Assembly (NCBI GenBank): GCA_944989445.1
Contig: CALYLW010000494.1
Coordinates: 277,004-341,003 of the forward strand
Direction of reading: 5' to 3'
DNA: 64,000 nt
Source: Ampullaceana balthica
Taxonomy: Eukaryota; Mollusca; Gastropoda; Lymnaeidae
Below, one piece after another: positions 12,181 to 24,559 of the stretch; position 1 is the first letter of the stretch; the number at the start of each line of letters is the position of its first letter. The notes beneath the pieces were generated by a model. It searched no databases, had not been told where the DNA came from, and saw only the letters and a program-made list of their open reading frames with translations. The position numbers were made by a program, and so were the translations under genes.

Positions 12181-12895
12181 AAACTTACAATCTATTAAGC
12201 TCATTAACTGTTCCACATCTTCCAGATCATATGGTGATTTTGTGCAAGATACTTCTATATCACTTATCTCCAGCTCCTCTAGAAATTGTAGAACATTTTG
12301 AATTTTATAGAAGAACTTAAAGGGAAGTAGAGTCAGTGAAAGAGTGTGAAAGATTCAGTTGGCTTGTTTCTTGTAGAAATTAGGAGACTATCTGAATTTC
12401 GCATTATCAACAAAACCTTGATGAAGCATTGAGGGATGCATTTGTTGTGGGAATCAATGATGATTCTACACAGAAATGGTTGCTACACGAGAGAAACTTA
12501 TCTTTGAATGAAGCAGTGGAGTTGGCTATGCTACGAGCTTCAAGGAAATCAACATCCATTCACCTACATTTAAATAAGGAAGAACAAGTTTCTTTCATAA
12601 ATAAAAAGAAATCTCCCAAGAGCGATGCACTCCTTCACCGCCATTCTTGTTGAAAAACTAATCACAAACTTTCTGAATGCTATTTCAAAGATGCCATTTG
12701 TAGGAAATGTTCGAAACAAAAAAGTAAAAGAAACAAGGAAGGAAAATTCACAATATCAAATGGAAGAATGACGAACACTCTTCGAATGCGTCTGATACAA
12801 ATACATTTGAACTCTACAATACAAATAATGGAGGTAAAACTAAGAAATTTTGGATTGCCGCCATAACAAACAAAACTAAGGTCCAAATGGAACTA

Positions 12896-14203
12896 GATAC
12901 AGGCTGTCCTGTATTAGTAATGACTAAGATACAGGCTGTCCTGTATTAGTAATGACTAAGGTAGAGGCTGTCCTGTATTAGTAATGACAAAGGTACAGGC
13001 TGTCCTGTATTAGTAATGACTAAGGTACAGGCTGTCCTGTATTAGTAATGACTAAGGTACAGGCTGTCCTGTATTAGTAATGACTAAGATACATGGTGTC
13101 CTGTATTAGTAATGACTAAGGTACAGTCTGTCCTGTATTAGTAATGACTAAGATACATGGTGTCCTGTATTAGTAATGACTAAGGTACAGGCTGTCCTGA
13201 ATAAGTAATTACTAAGATACAGGCTGTCCTGTATTAGTAATGATTAAGGTACAGGCTGTCCTGTATTAGTAATGACTAAGATACAGGCTGTCCTGTATTA
13301 GTAATGACTAAGGTACAGGCTGTCCTGTATTAGTAATGACTAAGATACAGGCTGTCCTGTATTAGTAATGACTAAGATACAGGCTGTCCTGTATTAGTAA
13401 TGACTAAGATACAGGCTGTCCTGTATTAGTAGTGACTAAGATACAGCCTGTCCTGTATTAGTAATGACTAAGATACAGGCTGTCCTGTATTAGTAATGAC
13501 TAAGATACAGGCTGTCCTGTATTAGTAATGACTAAGGTACAGGCTGTCCTATATTAGTAATGACTAAGATACAGGCTGTCCTGAATTAGTAATGACTAAG
13601 GTACAGGCTGTCCTGTATTAGTAATGACTAAGATACAGGCTGTCGTGAATTAGTAATGACTAAGATACAGGCTGTCCTGTGTAATGACTAAGGTACAGGC
13701 TGTCCTGTATTAGTAATGACTAAGGTACAGGCTGTCCTGTATTAGTAATGACTAAGATACAGGCTGTCCTGAATTAGTAATGACTAAGATACAGGCTGTC
13801 CTGAATTAGTAATGACTAAGGTACAGGCTGTCCTGTATTAGTAATGACTAAGATACATGCTGTCCTGAATTAGTAATGACTAAGGTACAGGCTGTCCTGT
13901 ATTAGTAATGACTAAGGTACATGCTGTCCTGAATTAGTAATGACTAAGGTACAGGCTGTCCTGTATTAGTAATGACTAAGATACATGCTGTCCTGTATTA
14001 GTAATGACTAAGATACAGGCTGTCCTGAATTAGTAATGACTAAGGTACAGGCTGTCCTGTATTAGTAATGACTAAGGTATAGGCTGTCCCGTATTAGTAA
14101 TGACTAAGATACAGGCTGTCCTGAATTAGTAATGACTAAGGTACAGGCTGTCCTGTATTAGTAATGACTAAGATACAGGCTGTCCTGTATTAGTAATGAG
14201 TAA
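12896..14203 (+). repeat. 32-bp minisatellite grown from a gypsy protease active site, about 41 copies
   Basis: The unit starts GATACAGGCTGTCCTGTATT and ends AGTAATGACTAA. The first unit is the codon series for Asp-Thr-Gly-Cys-Pro-Val of the retrotransposon protease, and protease coding resumes directly after the array. At 32 bp each copy shifts frame, so the array is non-coding. Common variants: GATAC/GGTAC, CTGTATT/CTGAATT, CAGG/CATG. Confidence 0.96.
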
Positions 14204-14406
14204 GACAGATTACCAAACAATTTTTAAGAAAGCAACATCTACCAACAAAGTAAAAATGAGATTAAGAACAAGTACAGGGGAAGTAATCATTCGTCTCGGT
14301 ACCACAACTAAAAAAAAAGTAACAATGCATACCAAATTACTTACCCTGGTAATTGTGAAAACTTGGTACACGCCATCGCCTTGGCTGAGACTGGATTCGG
14401 GAATTT

Positions 14407-14548
14407 ATGACTAAACACGTGTGGCGGGTGCTTATGGGGTTTAACATATGCGGTTCACTCATTCTCTCACTTATGGATCTCTCTTTTGCCTTCTAAATTA
14501 GAAATCTTTAATTTCTATACCAAACACCCGCCCCACGTTTTTAGTCAT
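14407..14548. mobile_element. Short MITE-like inverted repeat
   Basis: ATGACTAAACACGTGTGGCG at the left pairs with the inverse at the right end (CCCGCCCCACGTTTTTAGTC then AT). Related CACGTTTT/AACGTGG segments continue to about 14770. No clear target duplication. Confidence 0.5.
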
Positions 14549-14789
14549 ATTAAATTAAAGTACTTGAACTTATAAGTTTTAAATTATTTTGTTCTTTATA
14601 GTCGACTTATAAAAACGTGGTTTTTATAAATCTTATTTTTACTTCTATTTATTTTATTATTTTTAGTCCACTTATAACAACGTGGTTTTTAAAAATATTT
14701 TTTACCTCTATTTATTTTACCAAACACCTTATAAGCGCCCGCCCAACGTTTTAAAAACACGTTGATGTGGTCACGGGGTGAACTCATGG

Positions 14790-15045
14790 ATGTCAACAAA
14801 AGCAGGCGGTACAGATGCTTATATATAGATAAACTAAAAAGTTCAATAATGTAATAACGGTGCATTCGATCGATCTGAAATTTTGAAACAATGCATTGTC
14901 ATCCAAGATCTATCTGTGGTAAAATTTTGAGATCTCTAGGACCATCAAAAGTGGTTTAATTTTACGTTGGCAGATTTGAAAAATGTAGGACGGACACACA
15001 ATGCCACAGAAACGAAAGCGAGTTAATAAAGACGTGGTAAAAATA
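14790..15045 (+). repeat. Partial copy of a TAAATCC-type dispersed repeat
   Basis: Shares GATAAACTAAAAA..., GCATTCGATCGATCTGAAA and CAATGCATTGT with 57340-57425, 47640-47740 and the reverse copy near 38930-39010, and ends in a related GAGTTAATAAAG. The start of the element is not preserved. Confidence 0.6.
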
Positions 15046-15052
15046 GAACAGC

Positions 15053-15262
15053 CACAGTCTCACGTGACAAGGAACAGCTTGCCACAGTTGGTTCATTTCA
15101 CCACAGTCTCACGTGACGAGGAAGAGCTTGCCACAGTTGGTTCATTTCACCACAGTCTCACGTGACGAGGAACAGCTTGCCACAGCTGGTTCATTTCACC
15201 ACAGTCTCTCGTGACGAGGAACAGCTTGCCACAGCTGGTTCATTTCACCACAGTCTCCAGAG
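15053..15262 (+). repeat. 49-bp minisatellite, about 4.3 copies
   Basis: Unit begins CACAGTCTCACGTGACGAGG and ends GGTTCATTTCAC. The first three copies carry the E-box palindrome CACGTG; the fourth has lost it. Confidence 0.95.
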
Positions 15263-15721
15263 ACGATAACAGTTAAATTGACAATATGTTCAAAACACAC
15301 AAAAGTGAATTTCAAGAGGGCTTTGATAAACTAATGGAAATTACAGAATAATGTGATTAGCAATATGAATGCAAACGTAAGTTTGTAAAGTTCAGATCTG
15401 TAACTTATAATTTAAGAAAAAAAGTTGAAACAGAATTAAAGAACCTAGAATATGAAGTAACAAGCACCAAAGTTACAAATAGTTGGCTACACCCATAGTT
15501 CCAGTGATTGAATCTTCTGGATTGTTCGCATCTATGGTGACTATAAAATCACAAGAAATCCATTTCTAGTTTCTGAATCGTATTAATAGAAGATATTTTT
15601 ACAAATCTAGTCAGTGACAGAAATTTAAACAAATTGATCTTAAACAATCCTTTCTACGGTGTGAACGCGACAAGGAATCTTAAAAACTCACAATTAATAC
15701 TCATCTAGGACTTAATGAATA

Positions 15722-15729
15722 TAGTTATA

Positions 15730-15817
<88 letters not shown>

Positions 15818-16235
15818 TGGTATTGTTTCAAAAAATTTAGTTCGATTTATCGGGAAAAAATTTAATTGATTAATTTCGATTAATTGTGTTTGTATAACGC
15901 ATATATAGATCCCGTTAGGTCGCGATACATTATTTCACGAAATCGGTTAAGTCGCGGTAATTAAATGGCTCAAAATTTTGTGACGTAACACAGTAAATTC
16001 CTTCTGCTATGCAAGAAATAAGGATGAAAAACATTTTTGTTTACGTAGGTACGTCTAAATAAGTAATAATAATACGAGGGAAAAGTATGTAAGTAACAAA
16101 AAAATTAAATTATTAATAAATTGGAAACAAACCCATTAAAACTATTTTCTTAAATTTTTATTCGATTTTTAATTTATCAAATTAATTTTAATCGATTAAA
16201 TTTGTTAACGATTAATTGATTAACTAATCGTTAAT
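15722..16235. repeat. TA microsatellite followed by palindromic ATTAATCG sequence
   Basis: (TA)n about 15733-15815, then two stretches rich in TTAATTGATTAATTTCG / GTTAACGATTAATTG at 15840-15890 and 16185-16235. The inner 300 bp show nothing recognisable. The pair looks like the ends of an inverted-repeat element that split the gypsy fossil. Confidence 0.45.
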
Positions 16236-16764
16236 ATATTATATTACAGGTTGATTTCTGGCATTATATTAAGTCCTGCTATATTTCAACGTATCATGAA
16301 TACAGTACTGTCAGGACTGGAAAACGCGCAATGTAATCAGAATGTAATAATCATCACAGGTGAAACCAATGAAATACACTTGAGGATCATTGATGTTGTT
16401 CTAAATAGATTGTAAAAATGTGGTTTACCGCAAACTTTAAAAAATGCGTATCCTTCCAAAATGAAACACTTTTTTGCGGCCATATGATTAAGTAAAGATG
16501 GCTTACTTAAAAATGTTGACAAATTGGAAGCTAATATCAATGCTCCAAGACCAACAAATTTAAAACAATTAAGATCATTTCTTGGAATGTTAAACTATTA
16601 TCATACATTTCTAAATAACATTGCTACTGCTTTAATTATCCACTGAATTAAATTTTTCAAACAAAAACAAAAAAGGTGAAATGGCGGTGGTCTAACAAAC
16701 AAGAAATAGCATTTATTAAATTTAAAGATCTTATGGTATATATGAACTAATATATATATATATA

Positions 16765-18500
16765 CATATGAAACAAATAATACGCTTTCAAAAAAAATTT
16801 CTTTATAAAGTCTTATAATAATATCTATACTAGATGTAATAGTTCAAAAACCCTGCTTCCTTTGTGGACAGGTGTTTCCTTCGTGCTGCAGTCCGCACAC
16901 ATGGTTCTGTCACAAGCGGGACGAGTTGAATCTCGCGTTGTCTCCACTTATGCGGCTTACTCTTTGTTATGCCAGATATCGGATTCCTCCTTTGCTGTTT
17001 ACTCGCAGTCTGGCGGTCTACTTAACATCATTTGTGACGCAGGCCCTCGCAGGCTGTCACAGCGGTTACTCTTGCTTACTGGCTCTTATTTACTCTTACT
17101 GTTACAGGCTGATAATAGACATTAAATTTACCTCACAATGGAGGGGTGGATTTTCCAACTTTGACTCGCTATAACCACGGCTCAGCATACGAGTCTATTG
17201 GCCATGGACTGTGACTAGATATGGGCTTATCAAACGGCGTGGTTAAATTCGTACTCGTTTGTTCAGGCGTTTCGAAATTTTCTTTGCATTTGGTTGTTCA
17301 TTACGCTTTTGTCGAATCCATCAAAGTCAAACGCTGTCTAACTCAGAAACAAAAAAAATGTTTGGGGGGGGGGAGTACACATTTATAATTTTCAAAATAA
17401 AACCACCTTTTTAACTAATCATTAAAATTCTCCCCACTTCCTTAACATAATTTGAAAGTCTTCCCTACACTTCTTTAGTGTGTGATCGTAATTAATTTTT
17501 TATTAACTTAATGTTAGAGCAGCTTCTTTCACAGCTGGCATTTCTTATGACGGTAACAGTTGCAAGCCATGTTCCAATGAATGATATTATCTTAGGTACC
17601 CTACCTTTGATCATTTTCAGCTTGATAAAATTGAATAAATCAAGTCGGCGTTAATTCCTTTATTCATTTTATTTACCCATAAGGTTAAATATTCCGTACT
17701 TGATAATGTCATGTGAGATACTTTGAATTTGTATACTCAGATTTGAAGGCAAATGTTCAAAGTCCACTAGATTAGCGGGTGTACGAAAAACATGTTTTTT
17801 TCCCAATTATGTAACTGCACAAACCTCAAATGAATTTCTGCAGAAACCTCATTTAATGAAGAATACAACATTCTTCTCAGTAGTTCTACTACATAAGATG
17901 GCCACGCATTCGCCCAGATCGCCAGAATTTGCCCTCGAGTTCTTTGACTGGATAGTTCAATTTAAAATAAATAGACTCGGAGAAGGTCTATGGGGTAAGT
18001 CGTGAGGGGATGTCATCATGAAATACCGCACAGGGTGGCACCAACCCTAGTGACGCTCCTGTTTATGGAATATTAATATGAAGTTTTGCCATTTGAAAAT
18101 TCCACGTATTTCATTGAAGTTCCTTCATTTCTTTTATTAGTTTTTAGCTTGGCTTTCTCTTTACTTTTATTAAAATTTATTTTAACGTTTTGCTAAATTA
18201 TTTTTTTTTCTAGAAACTAATCATTAACCAGTAATTTGCGGCCCAACAAAGGGCCACTCGATGCACTACAATTTGCTCATGTAATTGATAGGTACAGTAA
18301 TTTTCGCTTCTATAACAGGAGCTGTTGTCAAATTTGAATAATCAATTAAGTTATCCCCAGTTCAGTGTCATGTTCTCATACTACTTTAAGCATGTTGGGG
18401 TTGTTTGTTGTTGTTGTTGTTTTTTTTTGTTCAGTAGACTTAGTATCACAATAATTTATATCCAATGTGGAGTTTAAGGTCTAAGCAATTCAAATATTTA
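16765..18500. other. Unassigned intergenic DNA
   Basis: A short GC-richer patch at 16850-17230 has overlapping open frames on the + strand but no family resemblance. The rest is AT-rich with homopolymers. Nothing supportable as a gene. Confidence 0.4.
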
Positions 18501-18900
18501 GGATAAGGGCCGTCCATAAATGACGTCACGCGATTTTGGCCGACTTTTCACTCCCCTCCGCCCTCGTCACGCGTCGTCACAAAAACTTAGACCCCCCTCC
18601 AATATGACGTCACAAAACTTCCCCCACCCCCACCCCCATAAAAGCTGTATTTTTTAAAATTTTAACGCAATTTCACTTGGAAAATATGCGTTTATAGATT
18701 CGAAATGTCTGTAACGCTTGCACATGCAACTCCTCCTTAACCATACCAGATAGAGGGTTTGGGTCTTTGCAAATATGCTAAGGAGGTCCAAAGGATGTGC
18801 AACAGCCAAAATAATACCGAAAAGGTTTACTGGATTTCCTGGAAAATAAAAAAAAACCGAAAAAATATCAGTATTTTGTCAAATTATCGCCAACCATAAC

Positions 18901-21415
18901 ATCTATCGCAGGGGTTCCTAACCAGTGGTGCATGCACCCCAAAGGGGTGCATGAGCAGGTTCCAGGGGGTGCATGAACCATTCAGAGAAAAAAAAGAAAA
19001 AGAGGGAGAAAAAAAAGAAGGAAAAAAAAGTAAGAAAAACTGAAAATCTGAAAATGTAAACCATAAGCAAGACATGCCGCGTTAAAGGGCGCCAATATAC
19101 AACCTATTTTTTTTTACTCGTTCGTGCATCGTTCTGGCCATGTCAAAAAATTGACGGAGAAAATTTTGCAAAATGAACGGTTCACTCTACGTGTTCCTCG
19201 GAATTTCGTGTTTTTCGTCACAGTTTTCTCAAAATAATTTAATTTTGTCATCAAATACGTCAGATATATCTCTTCCCGTGACCCTCTAACGGTTTTGAGC
19301 GGATGTTAACGTTGGGATTTTTTTCCTTCACTTTTATTGCTCGGTACGCTGCAAAGGTCTTAAAAACGTTAATTGTAAACCATTATTCGTCATTGAAACC
19401 TAAAATCTTGAGTTGAACATCCAATTCCGGTCATTAAAAACATCAACTTCGTCAGTTAAAAATTTGCCTGTGACTGGTACGACTTTCCGATTGTCATCAC
19501 CCCCTCAAAATCGTTAATAAATAATAAAAAGAGAGAGAGAGAGAGAGAGTTGTTACACAAAAGCCTCAGTGCTTCCCTGTGGAAAAATCCTGTGCAATGA
19601 CAACATGAAGCCTGTTAGACTACGAGAGCACTTGGAGAAAGTACATCCATCCAATTCCAAGGACAGTGTTAAGGTCTTCAAGCAGAAGAGAGCTCGCTTC
19701 TTGACCTCAGGTACGTTGCCCAAGCTTGAATTTTCTTTGTCACAGAAATCTGCACTGGGGGCATCATTCAAGGTTGCATATCTTATTGCAAAGAACAAGA
19801 AGCCCCACACCATTGGAGACCTTTGGTGAAGCCTTGTGCTCTGGAGATGGTGGAACTGATGTGTGGTCACCAGCAGAGGAAGCAGGTTGAGAAAGTTCAT
19901 TTGTCCAATGACCCAATTCATTCCAGGATTAGTGACATGGCTGCAGACATTCTGGATCAAGTCTTGTGCGAGATGAGAAGCATTCTTTTTCCATTTACCA
20001 TGCAGCTGGATGAATCCACTGATGTAACACAATGCAGTCAGATTCTTGTATTTCTGAGATATGTTCTCAGTGGATTGATGAAGGAGGAATTTCTCTTTTG
20101 TAAGCCACTCCTAGCTACTACCAAAGCTGCTGATGTGCTGCAGCTAGTCAGGGCATTCTTCATTGAAAACCAGTTTGACTAGACTTCAAGAATTTCTTCA
20201 ATTTGCACAGGTGGTGCTCCTTCCATGCTCGGTAATAAGTCAGGATTTTCAGCACTTGTAAAAAAAGAAGTTCCAGATATTGTCACTACAATATACAATG
20301 TATTCTTCATCGTCAGGCACTGGCATGCAAAACTCTACCTCCAACCTTGAAGTCAGTTCTTTGTACTGCAGTCCAAGTTGTAAATTTTATCAGCTCACAT
20401 GCCTTGAACCACTGCCTCTTCAAGTTGTTCTGTCAGGAGGTGAGCTCTGCCACACTGAGGTGCGCTGGTTGTCCAGGGGACGGATACTTTCTCGGTTAGT
20501 AGAACTGAGTGGAACTTGCCATTTTCATGCAAGAAAAAGTGACCTTGCTGACAAGTTTGACTGTCCAAATTTTATTCATTACTTGGCATACCTGGCTTAC
20601 ATCTTCACCATCTTGAATGAGTTGAACACATCTCTCCAAGGACCTGCTGTGACTGTAATGGATGCTACTGAGAGATTGCAAGCTTTTCCTAACAAAGTGC
20701 CACTATTCCAACGACGACTAGAAAAGTCCAACTTGGCCAACTTTCCACTCTTGGATGAAGTTGTAATATCTGGTGCAGAAAGAAGCACTGAGGGATCACT
20801 GCCTGACAACATCAAAGGGGAAATTTCAGAGCACCTTTCAACATTGCAAAGGTCCTTTGATGGGTATTTCTGTCAAGGCATTGCTAGGAAAGATCTTTGG
20901 ATTCGCAATCCATTTCTCTGTGACTTGGACAACATTGATGACAGTGACTTTGCTAAAGATGACCTGATTGATTTGAGAACCAGAGAAGTACCGAGGAGTG
21001 CCTTAAGTTGCAATAGCTTGACTGAATTTTGGTGCGCCCAGCTAGATTCCTACCCACATCTAGCCAAGAGGGCAGTACTGACTCTCCTTCCATTTGCCAC
21101 AACCTATCTCTGTGAAGCAGGATTCTCCACACCTTTGACGATTAAAACCAAGGAAAGGTATGTCAAATGCAGAGGATGACATGAGAGTTGCTTTGTCCAA
21201 AACAGTCCCCAAATTTAAATCGCTGATTGATCATAAGAAGCAGCAGATCTCTCACTAAATTCCCTGTTGTCTATAGTCAAAACTGTTGTGTTCCTAAAAT
21301 AAACATAGTTTATTATGCATTTTCTGCAAGTTTCACGAGGGGGTGCATGAACTTTGTTTGGGCATCTGAAGGGGTGCATGGACCCCAAAAGGTTAGGAAC
21401 CACTGAATTCTATCG
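18901..21415 (+). mobile_element. hAT (Charlie/ZBED-type) transposon with TIRs and near-perfect TSD
   Basis: Left end CAGGGGTTCCTAACC at 18909, followed by GTGCATGCACCCC. The right end at 21405 is the inverse (GGTTAGGAACCACTG). Flanks are ATCTATCG (18901-18908) and TTCTATCG (21408-21415), 7 of 8 matching with two extra bases at the right. Carries a broken transposase at about 19569-21258. About 2.5 kb. Confidence 0.88.
19569..21258 (+). pseudogene. hAT transposase of the ZBED5/FAM200-like group, frameshifted
   Basis: DNA transposase fossil. Three collinear open segments: 19569-19829 (BED-finger remnant LREHLEKVHP, then FKVAYLIAKNKKPHTIG), 19823-20182 (VKPCALEMVELMCG, then MQLDESTDVTQCSQ with the catalytic Asp region, then KEEFLFCKPLL), and 20280-21179 (HTEVRWLSRGRIL, IMDATERLQAF-like, and the C-terminal hATC dimerisation block KRAVLTLLPFATTYLCEAGF). 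The end of the gene, down to ISH and TAA at 21258, is in another frame. At least three frameshifts; the first zinc-binding Cys pair is incomplete. Inactive. Confidence 0.9.
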
Positions 21416-22119
21416 GGTTGAAACAAACGTCAAACAATAGCTAATAATATTTAGATCAATGTTGGAGAGAGAACTTTCCAAATATCTATTTTGGTTAGAC
21501 TCCTGAAATATTAGCAGCAATTTGTAGATAGTAATTGTTTTGTTTAGTTTCAAAGTTATTGATATGAAATGACTTTTAATGTAATCTAGAATGATAGTTA
21601 ATGGGGGTTTCCCGCTTTGTGAATGCTAATGTGGTGCGCCTTATATTGCCACATTCTTGGTGTGATGTAGCCTGAGGGGATATAACGTCATATTGTGTTT
21701 AGTTTCGTAATTACTTATTTGAATCGACTTTTAATGTAATCTACAATGGTTTCCCTTGAATAAAAAACATTGGAAATTCCTTGTTGCAAATTGCGTTTAA
21801 ATACTCATTCGGGTTTTTATTTCTTGTTTTTTTTTAAAAGAGCATGTTTCTAATCATTTTTAATCATTTAAATATGTAATTAGTGTAAGGTTGCACTCTA
21901 ATATCGTAACACGCGTGAAATCATGTAGAAATGTAAAACCATGTAATACGTCAGAAAATAAATTGTAAGAAATCAAATATTTAAATGGAACTTGCGTTCA
22001 CTGTTCCGAGTTTTGATGTAACGTCACATTTCTCAAACACCCCCACTCCCCATAGTCACAAATGTGTGGACCCCCTGCCCCTAGGTGCGTGACGTCATTG
22101 ATGGACGGCCCCATATCCT

Positions 22120-22600
22120 TTATTTCTTCTTTTTCATTTCTTATTTGGTTTTTATTTTATTTACATAATTAGCTCCACTTTCTTTAAATATTTATTCTTA
22201 AAAGATAATTAAGGACGAGGAATTTGCCACCCCTAACAAAGTGCCACCGGGCATTCCCCCTTGTCCCCCCTCCTTACGCCACTGGACATGTTCAGGCTAT
22301 TTACTTACTTCAGGCTAAATATATCTTGTTTGAAGTAGCAACAAAGTTCATGCAAATTTATTTTAATTGCTCTTTTTTCATGTCTTTTAAAGAAAAGTTG
22401 TTTTGTTTAAAACTTTATTCAACAACTATATTTTATTCAAGTATTTCAAATGACACCAATTGGAACTTGGATTTAATTAGTCCGATGCCCATTCACTGGA
22501 CTCAACATCCACATATAAGTCTCAAGTTATGGAACCTCCTTCAATTAATTTGTTTTGTTGAAAAATGCTTATTGGTATGCCAATCTTCCTTCGTGTATCA
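22120..22600. other. Unassigned intergenic DNA
   Basis: AT-rich; nothing beyond the flank of the 31-bp array. Confidence 0.4.
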
Positions 22601-22605
22601 CATAT

Positions 22606-23275
22606 GGTCTCAATGCCCTGGAGTGCAAACTCCTATGGTCTCTGTGCCCTGGAGTACAAACTCCTATGGTCTCTTTGCCCTGGAGTACAAACTCCTATGA
22701 TCTCTGTTCCCTGGAGTACAAACTCCTATGGTCTCTGTCTCCTATGGTCTCTGTGCCCTGGAGTACAAACTCCTATGATCTCTGCTCCCTGGAGTACAAA
22801 CTCCTATGATCTCTGTACCCTGGACTACTAAATCCTATGGTCTCTGTCTCCTATGGTCTCTGTGCCCTGGAGTACAAACTCCTATGGTCTCTGTGCCCTG
22901 GAGTACAAACTCCTATGGTCTCTGTGCCCTGAAGTACAAACTCCTATGGTCTCTGTGCCCTGGAGTACAAACTCCTATGGTCTCTATGCCCTGGAGTACA
23001 AACTCCTATGGTCTCTGTGCCCTGGAGTACAAACTCCTATGGTCTCTGTGCCCTGGAGTACAAACTCCTATGATCTCTGCTCCCTGGAGTACAAACTCCT
23101 ATGGTCTCTGTCTCCTATGGTCTCTGTGCCCTGGAGTACAAACTCCTATGGTCTCTGTGCCCTGGAGTACAAACTCCTATGGTCTCTGTGCCCTAGAGTG
23201 CAAGCTCCTATGGTCTCTGTGCCCTGGATTACACACTCCTATGGTCTCTGTGCCCTGGAGTGCAAACGCCGATGT
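22606..23275 (+). repeat. 31-bp minisatellite, about 21 units
   Basis: Unit TCTCTGTGCCCTGGAGTACA plus AACTCCTATGG. Three places carry a short extra TCTCTGTCTCCTATGG insertion, giving local higher-order units. Long overlapping frames across it are a by-product. Confidence 0.96.
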
Positions 23276-23735
23276 TTGAGTGTTCCCAAAAGTGGCACCA
23301 ATTTGATTCTCTTCTCAACATTGTGCTTACTGTGTTCCGTGTGAACATTTTATTCTTATCTTCTTTCCTGAAAGCAATGGTGAAAACAATACAACCTTTC
23401 AGTCATTCAAAATGTATAGCCACTTTAACTTTTACCTAATCATTTAATGAGCAGCATACGAAAGCATGTTTCCTTAATATCTCTAGCGCATTAAATATCG
23501 TATCTAGTACGGGTGTACAGCTGGTATTTATATACATTTTTTGGACTACTGAAAAATGAAATCCAACAGAAACAACTCATGTCAGGTCCGAAAGCTAAAT
23601 TACTTGTGCTTTAAAAGAAATCTGGTAACTCTTGTGACGATGTTCTCTTTAAGCTGCGCGGTTCTGTGGCGCAGTTATCTGCCAGACGCTGTTCAACAGT
23701 TCGCAGTAACTGTGATACAAATTTTGATTAGGATA
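23276..23735. other. Unassigned intergenic DNA
   Basis: No gene or repeat recognised. Confidence 0.4.
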
Positions 23736-23936
23736 ATATGTGTCAGTGATTCTCAAAGCGGTGGTTCGCGGACCGGTGCCGGTCCGTGGGCCATCCGCTG
23801 CCGGTCCGAAGAAGTTATCAAAAAAGGACAGAAAGAATTTTTAGTGCAGGGAAAATAGTGCACCGGTCCCTGGTGCAATAGAAAAAATTCCTGCCGGTCC
23901 GCCCTACTAAAAAGTTTGAGAAGCACTGATATGTGA
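23736..23936 (+). mobile_element. hAT MITE copy 2
   Basis: Element 23744-23928 (185 bp), CAGTGATTCTCAAA ... TTTGAGAAGCACTG, between ATATGTGT (23736-23743) and ATATGTGA (23929-23936), 7 of 8 matching. Same family as 4562-4748. Confidence 0.92.
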
Positions 23937-24559
23937 AATCGTGAAATGTAACATTTTGCACACAAAAAATGAATAATTTGCTGAGGGTTTAATTTTTTGC
24001 ATATGAAACTACGAAATATAAAAGTAACGTTGTTTGTGACACGCCTTGTCTAAAATTGACATTACTTATTTAAAAATAATAATAAAAATGAAAAATAAAC
24101 GAGAATTAAATTTTAAAAAACTATTTCTCTAGAGCCCACTATCTGATTATGAACATGAAGGTTGTAAAATAATCAACGCTTGATACATTTTTTTTAGACA
24201 ATCTTTTAGAGGAAAGTTCCTCTGTGTGTGAGGGAACTTGATATCAAACTTTCTATCTTTTATCACTGAACCTTCATTGACCACGTGACTATTGACTCCA
24301 ACGTGCCATTGAAATTGCTTGATGCGTCATCCACCCACCTTACTCGCCCACAACATGCCCCGTTAAACTGATCTAAATGTTCGTTGGTAGATTCGGAATC
24401 ATGTAGGTCAAAAATGGCTTCTAAAAATACAGCCCTGCTTACCAGAAAGGTATAAACACTAAAGCCAATTGATCGTAAAAAGGAATTAGTATTATGATAA
24501 GCTGAGCAATGAATAGTCCCACGTGTCTTATAAAACATCAGGTGTTTTTCTGCCTTTCA
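23937..24559. other. Unassigned intergenic DNA
   Basis: AT-rich; a 91-codon minus-strand open frame at 24263-24538 has no recognisable features. Confidence 0.4.

Larger units (their letters stand above)
12220..16760 (+). pseudogene. Decayed Ty3/gypsy retrotransposon (gag, protease, RT fragments)
   Basis: Fragments follow the order of a gypsy polyprotein on the + strand. 12240-12653 is gag-like, with an open segment from 12429 (LRDAFVVGIND, then LSLNEAVELA). 12660-12720 is a zinc-knuckle remnant (CYFKDAICRKC). 12840-12930 is protease (MELDTGCPVLVM). 14196-14350 resumes the protease (KTDYQTIFKKAT). 16245-16640 is reverse transcriptase with stops (SPAIFQRIMN, then TNLKQLRSFLGMLNYY). Frameshifts, stops and a 1.3-kb minisatellite inside the protease make it inactive. 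No LTRs found. Between 14400 and 16240 the element is interrupted by other repeats. Confidence 0.82.
18503..22115 (+). mobile_element. Harbinger-like TIR element, copy 4, with a hAT transposon inside
   Basis: Element 18506-22112 starts AGGGCCGTCCATAAATGACG and ends with the inverse, CGTCATTGATGGACGGCCCC. ATA flanks both ends (18503-18505, 22113-22115). Divergent from copies 1-3. Most of its length is the nested hAT at 18909-21405. Confidence 0.78.

Noticed and set aside
16862..17174. Two overlapping 87- and 100-codon frames
   Set aside because: Overlapping frames with no conserved motif, no splice support and no neighbouring gene; not enough to call a gene.
19553..20032. 159-codon minus-strand open frame
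   Set aside because: Shadow of the hAT transposase on the + strand, whose homology is clear.
22224..23344. Several long plus-strand open frames of repeated YGLCALEYKLLW-like peptides
   Set aside because: They are read-through of the 31-bp minisatellite in different frames; no start context, splice sites or family resemblance.
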